NCBI GenBank assembly: GCA_946481035.1
Contig: CAMLNK010000110.1
Location: forward strand, 1-8,824
DNA: 8,824 nucleotides
Reading direction: 5' to 3'
From: an uncultured Dyadobacter sp.
Lineage (GTDB): Bacteria > Bacteroidota > Bacteroidia > Cytophagales > Spirosomataceae
The notes beneath the pieces are model-generated. The model was not told the origin of the DNA. It did not search any database and saw nothing but the letters and a program-made list of their open reading frames with translations. How positions within the stretch are numbered: position 1 is the first letter of the stretch; every line of letters starts with the position of its first letter. Shown here piece after piece: positions 1 through 8,200 of this stretch. Made by a program: the position numbers and the translations under genes.

Positions 1-1
1 C

Positions 2-850
2 CGCCAGATACAAGACAAACGTATTCAAAAGCAGTTTTACGCCGACAAACAGCTTCCCACCGCGGAATTTATCCTGACAGATGACCGGCAGGACGTTTCC
101 AATTACACCTCATTTCTACCCGCATTTCACAAGCTTGGAAAAGACGGCTACGATGGCCGTGGCGTGCAGCGGCTGGCCTCAGCGGATGATCTGGACAAAG
201 CATTCGACAAGCCCGGTCTTCTGGAAAAAGCGGTTCCGTTTGAAAAAGAACTGGCCGTGATTGTCGCCCGCAATGCCAATGGCGAGCTCGAAACGTTTCC
301 GACTGTGGAGATGGTCTTTCATCCCGAGCATAACCTGGTCGAATACCTTTTCGCGCCGGCCGAGATCAGTGAAGAAGTGAATGCAAAAGCGCAGGCGATC
401 GCGCGCAAAACGGCCCAGGCGTTCGGCATAGTCGGGCTGCTGGCGGTGGAACTTTTTCTCACGCCAGAGGGCGAAGTACTCATTAATGAGGTGGCCCCGC
501 GGCCGCATAACAGCGGCCACCACACCATCCGCGCAAATGCGACCTCACAATACGAGCAGCATTGGCGGGCGATTTTAAACCTGCCGCTGGGCAGCACACA
601 TGCCTACGGGCCGTCGGCGATGGTGAATCTTTTGGGCGAGGACGGCTATGAAGGCCCCGCTGTTTATGAAGGGATGGAAAAACTGCTTGCAACGCCACAG
701 GTATTCCCGTTCCTTTACTGGAAGGCGATCACCAAGCCGTTCCGCAAAATGGGGCATATCACCATCATGGACGCCGATATTGCCTCGCTGAAAGCAAAAG
801 CGGATTTCGTCAGAAACAATATTAAAGTAATCAGTCACAAAACGAAGTAA
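2..850 (+). CDS. purK: N5-carboxyaminoimidazole ribonucleotide synthase, 3' part (5' end outside window)
   Basis: PurK is the ATP-grasp enzyme that uses ATP and bicarbonate to carboxylate AIR to N5-CAIR in cytoplasmic de novo purine synthesis. The frame is open from the first bases of the window, so the gene is cut by the left edge; about 282 residues are present, against roughly 350-390 for the family, so about the first quarter is missing. The GTG at 164 is internal and not a start, because PurK-like sequence precedes it (QDKRIQKQF near the edge and the ATP-grasp glycine loop KLGKDGYDGRG). Further family marks are EKELAVIVARN, the pattern VELFLTPEGEVLINEVAPRPHNSGH containing the metal/ATP-binding acidic residues and the NEVAPRPHNSGH core, and the C-terminal KPFRKMGHITIMD. 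The stop lies nine bases before purE, which indicates one operon. Order purK then purE is the reverse of the enterobacterial purEK. No damage is visible. Confidence 0.96.
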   Translation, partial: RQIQDKRIQKQFYADKQLPTAEFILTDDRQDVSNYTSFLPAFHKLGKDGYDGRGVQRLASADDLDKAFDKPGLLEKAVPFEKELAVIVARNANGELETFPTVEMVFHPEHNLVEYLFAPAEISEEVNAKAQAIARKTAQAFGIVGLLAVELFLTPEGEVLINEVAPRPHNSGHHTIRANATSQYEQHWRAILNLPLGSTHAYGPSAMVNLLGEDGYEGPAVYEGMEKLLATPQVFPFLYWKAITKPFRKMGHITIMDADIASLKAKADFVRNNIKVISHKTK

Positions 851-859
851 GATACACCA

Positions 860-1351
860 ATGGTAGGGATTATCATGGGCAGCCTTTCGGACAGAAAGGT
901 AATGCAATTGGCCGCAGACGCATTGACGGAACTGGGCATTTCATTTGAAATGGAGATCGTATCGGCGCACCGCACGCCCGAGCGCATGCTCGAATATGCA
1001 GCTTCGGCGCGTAGCCGCGGATTGCAGGTGATCATCGCAGGAGCGGGCGGAGCGGCGCATTTGCCCGGAATGGTGGCCTCTCTGACTTCCCTGCCCGTAA
1101 TTGGGGTACCGGTTTTGTCGAGCAATTCGATAGATGGCTGGGATTCGGTGCTTTCCATCCTGCAAATGCCTGCGGGTGTTCCTGTTGCGACCGTAGCACT
1201 GGATGGCGCCCGAAATGCGGGAATCCTCGCTGCACAAATTATCGGAGCAAGCGATGCAGGGGTCGCAGAAAGGCTGGACGCATTCAAAGAAAGCCTGAAA
1301 GAGAAAGTTGCGGTGATGAACCAGGAATTGAAAAATCAACTTGGAAACTAG
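860..1351 (+). CDS. purE: N5-carboxyaminoimidazole ribonucleotide mutase (class I PurE)
   Basis: PurE moves the carboxylate of N5-CAIR to give CAIR, the step directly after PurK. The 163-residue length is normal for the class I enzyme, which forms a cytoplasmic octamer. Seen in the sequence: the N-terminal phosphate-binding GSLSD (residues 7-11), the active-site SAHRTP (35-40) with the catalytic histidine at 37, and the glycine-rich AGAGGAAHLPGM (60-71), whose histidine 67 is also conserved. The PVATVAL segment near 108-114 is typical of class I. The ATG at 860 is chosen because GIIMGS begins at once, as in the family. The upstream GAAGTAAG is only a weak ribosome-binding candidate, as is common in Bacteroidota. 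Spacing of nine bases to purK implies co-transcription and coupled function. Confidence 0.97.
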   Translation: MVGIIMGSLSDRKVMQLAADALTELGISFEMEIVSAHRTPERMLEYAASARSRGLQVIIAGAGGAAHLPGMVASLTSLPVIGVPVLSSNSIDGWDSVLSILQMPAGVPVATVALDGARNAGILAAQIIGASDAGVAERLDAFKESLKEKVAVMNQELKNQLGN

Positions 1352-1412
1352 GTTGTCTTTATTATTTTCGTAGAAAATTAACTCCACTAAAAAAATAGAA
1401 TCCGGCCAGGCT

Positions 1413-2057
1413 ATGGAAGACGAATTCCCGAAGAAAAGAAATGTCCGTCCCACTGAAAAGTCGAATCTGCCTATTGTTACATTGTTCGTGTTGGTGTTAC
1501 TGGTACTGGCAATGCTCTATGTCGGCTACGAATATATTTCTGACAGCTCTTCCAGTTCCGAAGAACTCACTTCGGTAGTCGTCGATTCGACGCTGGAAGA
1601 AAGCGCCGCTGAGCCGGTCAGCGATCTCCCGGCACCGTCCGATGAGCCTGCCGAAGAAGCCAAGCCTGAACCGGTCAAAGAAAAAACCGAAGAACCGAAA
1701 AAAGAAGAGCCCAAAAAAGAAGAAAAACCTTCCATCTCGGCTTCATCGATCGGTGGCGAGCAAATAACACACACCGTTCAAAACGGCGAGACGTTTTCCA
1801 GCATAGCATCGCGCTATAACCTTAAAACGGAAACATTACAGGGATTGAACGCTTCTGTGTCGGAGGTAAAAGCCGGCGTTACCAAGCTGAAAGTGCAGGT
1901 TAAAGCGGTTCATACCGTGGGTCCCGGCGATGTGCTCCGGGTGGTGGCCAGCAAATATGGCGTGACCAAAGAAGCATTGATGAAAGCCAACGGCAAAAGC
2001 CGCGACTTCTCTGAAAGGGGCGAAAAGCTGATCATCCCTTTCCCTGATAGAAAATAA
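1413..2057 (+). CDS. Membrane-anchored protein with two LysM domains
   Basis: A 214-residue protein of unknown specific role, probably binding peptidoglycan in the periplasm. It starts with a basic stretch (KKRNVRP, residues 7-13) and one hydrophobic segment at about 20-37, which by the positive-inside rule suggests an N-in, C-out single-pass protein. There is no convincing signal peptidase site or lipobox. Residues 43-115 form a Ser-, then Pro/Glu/Lys-rich linker with EEPKKEEPKKEE-like repeats, likely disordered and long enough to reach into the cell wall. Two LysM-like modules follow: about 118-162 (HTVQNGETFSSIASRYNLK) and about 167-210 (HTVGPGDVLRVVASKYGV, ending LIIPFP). LysM domains bind N-acetylglucosamine-containing glycans. 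No hydrolase domain is present, so it looks like a binding or anchoring protein. It lies 61 bases after purE in an A/T-rich gap with no visible terminator, so read-through from purKE is possible; a separate promoter is not excluded. Confidence 0.85.
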   Translation: MEDEFPKKRNVRPTEKSNLPIVTLFVLVLLVLAMLYVGYEYISDSSSSSEELTSVVVDSTLEESAAEPVSDLPAPSDEPAEEAKPEPVKEKTEEPKKEEPKKEEKPSISASSIGGEQITHTVQNGETFSSIASRYNLKTETLQGLNASVSEVKAGVTKLKVQVKAVHTVGPGDVLRVVASKYGVTKEALMKANGKSRDFSERGEKLIIPFPDRK

Positions 2058-2082
2058 TATTCTGAGCATTCCAAAAACAAAG

Positions 2083-2115
2083 AATCCCGGAGCCGAACGC
2101 CCCGGGATTTTCTTT
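2083..2115. terminator. Bidirectional intrinsic terminator between convergent genes
   Basis: A perfect 8-bp stem, AATCCCGG (2083-2090) with CCGGGATT (2102-2109), encloses an 11-base loop. On the plus strand it is followed by a T-rich run (ATTTTCTTT), and on the minus strand by TTCTTTGTTTTT. It lies 25 bases after the LysM gene stop and about 24 bases past the receptor stop on the other strand, so it can end both transcripts. Confidence 0.8.
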
Positions 2116-2139
2116 GCACTGAAATGAAGGGTTTAATGC

Positions 2140-5043
2140 CTAATTGTTGAAGCCCCGGCCTCCGCCACCTCCGCCGCCGGGTCCGCGCTCGCCGCGGGGG
2201 TAACCCATTCCGCCGTCGAAATCACGTCTTCTGTAATTGCCGTCGTTGTTGGATGGCATCTTGCCAAAATTTCTCAAAGTGTAAGTGAATGTGAGCATAG
2301 CGTATTGTGTGAGCACGCGGTTAGTAACGTCCTGCACGTAAGTTTCGGTAACATTGCGGGTAATGCTGTTGTTTTGTTTGAGAATGTCGAAAACAGTCAA
2401 TTTCAGCTCTCCGGCATTGTTTTTCAGGAATTTCTTGCCGACACTGGCATTCCAGAGCGTAAAATTCTGGTTAAATCCTGCACCCAAACCCCGGTAGGAC
2501 TGGTTGTTGATATCGCTTTGTAGCACAAACCCTTTCCCGAAGATCCAGTTGACCCGGCCGGTAATGCCTTGTGTGTAATAGTTGTTGTTCAGATTAGGCT
2601 GAATACTGTTGCGCACCACATTGTAATTACCGGAATATGAAACTGTAAAATCCAGCTTCTCACTAATATTGCTGCTTACTACCAAGCCCTGCGAGATCGC
2701 GTAGGTGTTCGAGTAGTTGGGCACGTTGTTGATCATCCCCGGTGAGCGTACGTAATTGAAACCGGTAGTCACGTTCAAATTCAGTTTCAAAGGCGCCACA
2801 GGCTTTCCGTAAGCGATGAACGAACGCGCGTTCCAGCTGCCGTCCACGTTGATCGGCGCGGTGAATTTGGCGCCTCTTTCCAGGAATAAGCCGTTGGGCA
2901 ATGTCTCGGGCTTCTGAGCAATGTAGGTCGAGTTCACGATCGCATTATTGGTCTGGGTCACAAAAATCATCGCATTAAAGCTGTAAGGTCTCTTCGCGCC
3001 GGCCAGAGAATAGCGCACGTTGACCATATTGCGGTACTCCTGTTTCAGATCGGGATTACCGGCTGTGAGCGAGAGCGGGTTGCTGTTATCGACTACATTC
3101 TGCAACTGCGATATCGACGGCTGATTCGTAGAGCTGCGGAAGAATGCCCGGAACTGGGCGCCTTCTTTGGAGCGGTAGTTTACCATGAAATTCGGGAGAA
3201 TATTGGTAAACGACTGGTCGACCTTGTTGTTGATCGGCGCTAGCTGCTGGCTATAAAGGCCCGTGTTCTGAAAATCAAGGCCTACGTTGGCCGACCAGCT
3301 GTTTTTGCGGTAGCGGTAGCCCAAACCCGCGCGGTTGGTAATGTAGCGGTTATCAAAATTGTTGGTTAAAAGCGAATCCAGGTCCGAATAAGTGCCGTCA
3401 TCGTAGCTCATATTATAGGTATCCTTGCTGGAATTGCTGTTCTGGATCGTCAAACCGTAGTTGAACTGCAACTGGCCGGTAGTACTGATCGGCTCGGTAT
3501 ACACCAGGTTTCCTCCCAAAGTAATACCATCCGAGCGGGTAAAGCTGCGCTGATCGATCGTGTCGCCACGCATCACAGTATCACCTAAGGCAAGGTTATC
3601 GAAATAGGTATTTTTTGAATACAGGTCGCGCCGGCCATTTTTATCATTTACCTGGGTATTAAAGTTAAACGAAACCGTGCGGCCCTTTTTCTCGAATGCG
3701 TGACGGAACAGAATGTCGTTGGCGAAGTTATATCCCTTATTGGCATTGCCCTGGCTGTTGTCTGAGCTGTTGACATTGCTGCCGTCCGAAGCCAGCGTGG
3801 TCAACCCGGCCTTCACACTTCCCGAATGATTGTCCTGAAAGCTCAGCCGGGGCGTGATAATCAGCGAATTTTTGGGGTCGATATTGTATTCGATACGGAA
3901 GTTCAGCCGGTGATTGGAGTTGGTCGTATTGGTACGGCTGTTTTCTTTGTAAAACTGATTACCAGCCCCGCCTTGCAGAAAATACTCCTGCGAAAGGCCC
4001 TGCACGTTGCTATTGCTGGTTCTGTTAAAGAAATAACTGCCGCTCACATCGAGCTTTTTACCGATTTTATTGGAGTAATTCAAACCAAATGAATTCGTGC
4101 CCGTGATCCCGCTTTGGTTACCTACCAGGAAATTGCCCGCAGAGCCGCCTCCGCCACGGTTACCGCCTCCCCCGCCTGAAACGCCGAGCAAATCCTGGCT
4201 GGAAAAGTTCTGGTTGTTGATGTTATTGCTCAGCCCGATGACCGATATACGCTGGTTGCCTTTGAAAAAACTTACATTTCCGCCCGCCTGGTAGCGGTCA
4301 TCGAGGCCGTACCCCGCAAAAATTTTCCCGAACTGCCCCATCCGCTTGTCGGCTTTGGTGACGATATTGATCGTTTTCTGTGCATTACCATCATCAAAAC
4401 CAGTGAATTGGGCCTGATCGCTCAGCTTGTCGAACACCTCGATTTTATCTACGACCTCGGCAGGCAGGTTTTTCAGGGTTAATGCGGCATCATCGCCGAA
4501 GAATGGCTTGCCGTCCACCAAAACCTTGTTAACTGTCTCTCCATGCGCGGTAACCGTCCCGTTGGTAACGGTAATACCGGGCATTTTCTGGATCAGGTCT
4601 TCGGTCGTAGCATCGCGGTTTGTCTTGAATGCGGCTGCATTAAACTGGGTAGTATCTCCCTTTTGCTCCATAGCAGTCACCTGGCCTACTACTTTCACCT
4701 CTTTCAGGTTTGCAACGGCTTCGGTCAGGGTAATAGTCCCCAAGTTTTCAATGTCTTTGGAGACCGTGACTGTGCGGGTAAAATCCTTATAACTTAAATA
4801 GGATACTTTAATCAGGTAGGAAACCTGTTTGGAAAGGCCCGTAAACGTAAATTTTCCGTTTACATCCGTCGTCACGTATTCCGGCTTGGCCTCGGGGGTA
4901 TTGCGGCTGACGGCCACATAGGCGCCCACCACCGCTTCACGGCTCACACTGTCGATGACCGTGGCGGTAATCTGTGCATTTTGCGCGAAGGCCGGGGCGG
5001 CGAAACCGGCGAGCAGCAGGACGAAGAATGTAAATCTGTTCAT
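2140..5043 (-). CDS. TonB-receptor-like outer membrane beta-barrel protein with carboxypeptidase-regulatory-like domain
   Basis: A 967-residue outer membrane protein; substrate unknown. The start at 5043 is chosen because it gives a good signal peptide (MNRFTFFVLLLAGFAAPAFA, cut before Q21). The same frame could open further upstream at a TTG (5088), but that would put 15 unrelated residues ahead of the signal peptide. Domains in order: carboxypeptidase-regulatory-like fold at about 24-110 (VIDSVSREAVVGAYV, TTDVNGKFTFTGL), plug at about 112-232 (ATTEDLIQKMPGITV, LVDGKPFFGDD, QAQFTGFDDG, KTINIVTK), then a long barrel with many alternating Tyr/Phe/Asn strands of the OMP_b-brl_3 type (PF14905). 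Odd points are a Gly-rich block at about 287-301 and an Arg/Gly-rich tail after the last apparent strand (about 935-967). No SusD-like partner lies next to it, so it is not a clear SusC. It stands 168 bases downstream of the hybrid kinase gene on the same strand. Whether it imports a ligand or has a structural role cannot be told. Confidence 0.9.
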   Translation of the reverse strand: MNRFTFFVLLLAGFAAPAFAQNAQITATVIDSVSREAVVGAYVAVSRNTPEAKPEYVTTDVNGKFTFTGLSKQVSYLIKVSYLSYKDFTRTVTVSKDIENLGTITLTEAVANLKEVKVVGQVTAMEQKGDTTQFNAAAFKTNRDATTEDLIQKMPGITVTNGTVTAHGETVNKVLVDGKPFFGDDAALTLKNLPAEVVDKIEVFDKLSDQAQFTGFDDGNAQKTINIVTKADKRMGQFGKIFAGYGLDDRYQAGGNVSFFKGNQRISVIGLSNNINNQNFSSQDLLGVSGGGGGNRGGGGSAGNFLVGNQSGITGTNSFGLNYSNKIGKKLDVSGSYFFNRTSNSNVQGLSQEYFLQGGAGNQFYKENSRTNTTNSNHRLNFRIEYNIDPKNSLIITPRLSFQDNHSGSVKAGLTTLASDGSNVNSSDNSQGNANKGYNFANDILFRHAFEKKGRTVSFNFNTQVNDKNGRRDLYSKNTYFDNLALGDTVMRGDTIDQRSFTRSDGITLGGNLVYTEPISTTGQLQFNYGLTIQNSNSSKDTYNMSYDDGTYSDLDSLLTNNFDNRYITNRAGLGYRYRKNSWSANVGLDFQNTGLYSQQLAPINNKVDQSFTNILPNFMVNYRSKEGAQFRAFFRSSTNQPSISQLQNVVDNSNPLSLTAGNPDLKQEYRNMVNVRYSLAGAKRPYSFNAMIFVTQTNNAIVNSTYIAQKPETLPNGLFLERGAKFTAPINVDGSWNARSFIAYGKPVAPLKLNLNVTTGFNYVRSPGMINNVPNYSNTYAISQGLVVSSNISEKLDFTVSYSGNYNVVRNSIQPNLNNNYYTQGITGRVNWIFGKGFVLQSDINNQSYRGLGAGFNQNFTLWNASVGKKFLKNNAGELKLTVFDILKQNNSITRNVTETYVQDVTNRVLTQYAMLTFTYTLRNFGKMPSNNDGNYRRRDFDGGMGYPRGERGPGGGGGGGRGFNN

Positions 5044-5085
5044 GACTTGTAAAGGTTTATTGCTGGTTAGAGCTCCCTTTGCTAC

Positions 5086-5121
5086 CAAAGTTTAATGCAC
5101 CGGTGCAATAAACCTTTACAA
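5086..5121 (-). promoter_or_regulatory. Weak candidate Bacteroidota-type promoter for the receptor gene
   Basis: On the minus strand, TAAACTTTG (5094 down to 5086) resembles the Bacteroidota -7 element TAnnTTTG, but with three bases instead of two between TA and TTTG. A TTG at 5121-5119 could be the -33 element, but the spacing is a few bases longer than usual. If real, the upstream repeat arm overlaps the -33 box and the 12-bp palindrome sits between the two boxes, which would suit repression by a DNA-binding protein. Confidence 0.2.
5096..5107. promoter_or_regulatory. 12-bp perfect palindrome, possible operator
   Basis: TGCACCGGTGCA reads the same on both strands. Its last three bases are shared with the upstream arm of the 17-bp inverted repeat. 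Such a dyad is typical of a site for a dimeric regulator; which one cannot be named. It lies 53 bases upstream of the receptor start codon. Confidence 0.45.
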
Positions 5122-5211
5122 TCGACAGTATCGGATATTTTAATAGACCAACAGGCAATTTTCACCGACGAAAAAGCAGTCAGCTATCTGCCGTCAGCGG
5201 TCGGTCGTCAA

Positions 5212-8200
5212 CTATTTCAACCACTCCCCTAACAGCCCCTTATAACTCGCCAAAAATCTTTCATATGCTTTTTCCAATGCGGGAAGCGCCTCGGCGAGCG
5301 TGCTGGTATCGTCCGATTTGAGCCGCCACTCGGCATCGCGGGCAATTTCGGCCACCTGCGAGACGCCCACCGTGCCACCACTTCCTTTCAATGTATGCAA
5401 ATTGCTCTTCACGGTTTTGATATCGCCATTTTTGTAAGCCTCCAACGCTCCGGCTACCAGCTCATCGGATTCGCCTACAAAATCCTCGAATACCGACCAT
5501 ACCAGATCGGCCCCGCCGATTCCGGCCAATTGATCGATGATTTCCTTATCGAGCACGGGCGCGATCGCTTCCTGGGCGATTTCCTTTTGCTTTTGTTCGA
5601 GCTTGCGGTTTTCGATATTGCCCATCAGATCCTTCACCTTCTGCACCAGCGTCTGCGCGCGGATCGGCTTGGCGATGTAATCGTCCATTCCCTGGCTCAT
5701 AAACCGGTCGCGGTCCTCCTTCATCGAATAGGCCGTCATGGCCACAATCGGCGGCAGGCCTTTCGAGAAGCGCTTTTTCAGCTCCTGGGTCGTTTCAACG
5801 CCGTCCATGTCCGGCATTTGAATATCCATGAAAATAATATCGTAGCCCCTGCCGTCGGAATGGTATCTTTTCTCCACCATTTCGATGGCCTTGAATCCAC
5901 TTTCGGCCATATCGGTTTCACAGCCTGATTTTTTAAGGATCTCGTTGGCCACCTTCCTGTTGACCGCATTATCGTCAACAAGCAAAATCAAGGGATGGTA
6001 ATCAGTAAATACGTCCTCTATCGGCGTGTCCTCCTGCTGTACGATGGTGCTTACCTGGGCTATTGAAGTTTCTTTTGTTTCAAAAGTAAACCAGAATGTA
6101 CTGCCCTCCCCGAGCGTGGACTCGACCCCGATCTCCCCGTTCATCAATGCGCAAAGCTGCTTGGAGATCGCCAGGCCAAGGCCCGTACCACCAAACGATT
6201 TGCGCGAGGAGTTGTCCAGCTGGGTAAATGAGGTAAATAGAATCTGCTTGTCGGTAGCGCTGATACCGATCCCCGAGTCCTGCACCTCCACTTTGATCTT
6301 ATGAAACAACCCTTCTTTTTTCTGCAATGTCAAAAACACCTTAACAGAGCCGTTCTCTGTGAATTTCAATGCATTAGAGGTCAGATTGGACATGATCTGC
6401 AACAGCCTTGTCTGGTCTGCGATGATGAACTTGGGAATATCTGGCCCGATGTGGTAGGTGAGCGTGTTGCCCTTGCTTTTGGCGGTCTGCCCGAAAAGCG
6501 ACACCAGTTTGAGCAGCAGTTCTTCGACGGCGATCGGCGCTTCATGCAGCTCCATTTTGCCCGCCTCGATTTTGGAAAGGTCCAGAATGTCGTTCAGGAT
6601 ATTCAGCAGCGTTTCCGACGAGCGTTTGATGGTCAACACATAGTCCTTTTGCTCAGTATTCAGCGGCGTTTCGCCCAGCAGATCAATCATGCCAATCACT
6701 CCGTTCATCGGCGTGCGGATCTCGTGGCTCATATTAGCCAAAAATCCTTCTTTCACTTTCAATGAGCGCTCGGCATGTTCCTTGGCTTTCAGCAGTTCGA
6801 GCTCGTTGCGTTTCAGCTCGGTAATGTCGCGGGCGAGCACGGCTACTTCGGTGGGTTTGCCTTTGTCGTTGGTAAACATCAGCATATTGATCATAAACTG
6901 ACGCTCGGTGCCGTCCTTGCGGTACATCGTGATCTCGAAATTCCGCAAACTTTTTGTTTTCCGAAGCCGGATCAATGCAGAATGAATGCGCTTTTTATCT
7001 GCGAAAAATTCGGTAACCCTGTGCCCGATCACTTCCTCGGGCAAATATCCGAGCCGTTTGAGCACCGACTGGCTGATCATCGTAATCTCGCCCAGGCGGT
7101 TGATACGGCAGTAAATGTCCTGCAAGTTTTCAAAAATCCCCCGGAATAGCTCCTCGCTGTGCCTTAGCGAGAGCTCAGCTTCCTTACGGCGGGTAATGTC
7201 GCGGGCGATACCGGATACCTCCTCGATCACGCCGTCGGCATAATGGATCGGGTTCAGGTAAAATTCCAGCCACATTTCGCCGGCGTCCTTCCTGTCGATC
7301 TTGAATTCGAAATACTGCGGCTCTCCGCGCAGTGCCTGGCGATACTTGGTTTCCAGCGTGCGGCGGTTGCTGTTACCCACCATCCGCCAGCCGAATTTCT
7401 CAGCGCTGGATTGCAGCGAAGGCCTCACACCCAGCTGATTATGAATCAGATCCGCATAATTCCTATTGAATGAAGTCAGTTGCAGCGACTTATTCACCGA
7501 CCATATCAAATGCGAACTGCTATCGAAGATTGCATTCAAACGCGCCAGGTATTTACTCAGTTCCTCCTCGCTCTGCTTGCGCGCAATCGCCATCGCCACC
7601 TGGCCGGAAATAAATTCGAGCAGTTCCAAATCGCGGGTATCGAACATATTAGGATCATCGTAGGATTTCACCCCGATAATCCCGGTCACCCGGTCGCCTA
7701 TACGCAGCGGCACGCACAGCAGCACCTTCGGGGTGACGCCATACAGGTACAGGCTGTTGGTTTTAGCCAGCTTTTCAATATCCTTATCCGAAAGGAAAAG
7801 CGGCTTGTTGGAGGCGATCGCGTATTCTGTCAGGCCGTTGCCCAGTTTCCGTTTGGTAAACCGTACATTACCTTTAAAGTACTGATCTACATAATAGGGG
7901 AAATAAATGTAGCTCTTGCTGGGATCGTAGAGCGCGATGAAGAAGTTTCTTACATCGATGATCTTGCCCAATTCCTCGTGAATACCATGGTAGAATTCTT
8001 CAAGGTTTTGGGTATTAACCGTCCAGTTAGCAATGCTGTAATAAAGGTTTTGTGCCTTTTCAGCCCTTATTTTTTCTGTAAAATCATTTAAAATACAGCG
8101 GAATGCGGTCGGTTTGCCGTTATCGAAGCGGCAGTTGACACTACCTGCTACAAATACCTTTTTGCCTTCGCGGTTCATAAAAACCGCCTCAAAGCTCGGG

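Larger units (their letters stand above)
5047..5121. repeat. Perfect 17-bp inverted repeat directly upstream of the receptor start codon
   Basis: TTGTAAAGGTTTATTGC at 5047-5063 is exactly reverse-complementary to GCAATAAACCTTTACAA at 5105-5121, with 41 bases between the arms. Read along the receptor transcript, the second arm ends three bases before the ATG. If transcription starts upstream of 5121, the mRNA would fold into a 17-bp stem covering the translation start region. If it starts inside the loop, the repeat can act only in DNA, for example as a regulator-binding site. The loop also holds a small 5-bp hairpin, CTTTG/CAAAG (5077-5090). The repeat itself is certain; its role is inferred. 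Confidence 0.85.

Noticed and set aside
835..1453. Two overlapping minus-strand open frames across purE
   Set aside because: Both are shadows of purE, with no family resemblance and no separate promoter or spacing logic.
2140..5043. SusC-type glycan importer
   Set aside because: The plug and barrel resemble the PF14905 type rather than SusC, and no SusD-like lipoprotein gene is adjacent in the window.
5044..5088. Upstream TTG start for the receptor gene
   Set aside because: It would add 15 residues in front of a well-formed signal peptide and would run translation through the inverted-repeat arm; the ATG at 5043 is far more plausible.
5171..5191. Possible terminator after the kinase gene (GCAG/CTGC followed by five T on the minus strand)
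   Set aside because: Only four base pairs with an imperfect interior; too weak to call a terminator, so read-through into the receptor gene stays possible.
5395..5928. Open frame of 177 codons on the plus strand, opposite the receiver and HPt domains
   Set aside because: It is antisense to conserved receiver/HPt sequence with intact catalytic residues, and its His/Leu/Gln-rich protein looks like no known family.
7480..8091. Open frame of 203 codons on the plus strand, opposite the kinase
   Set aside because: It lies wholly antisense to well-conserved PAS/GAF coding sequence, shows no recognisable domain, and such frames arise from codon bias on the opposite strand.
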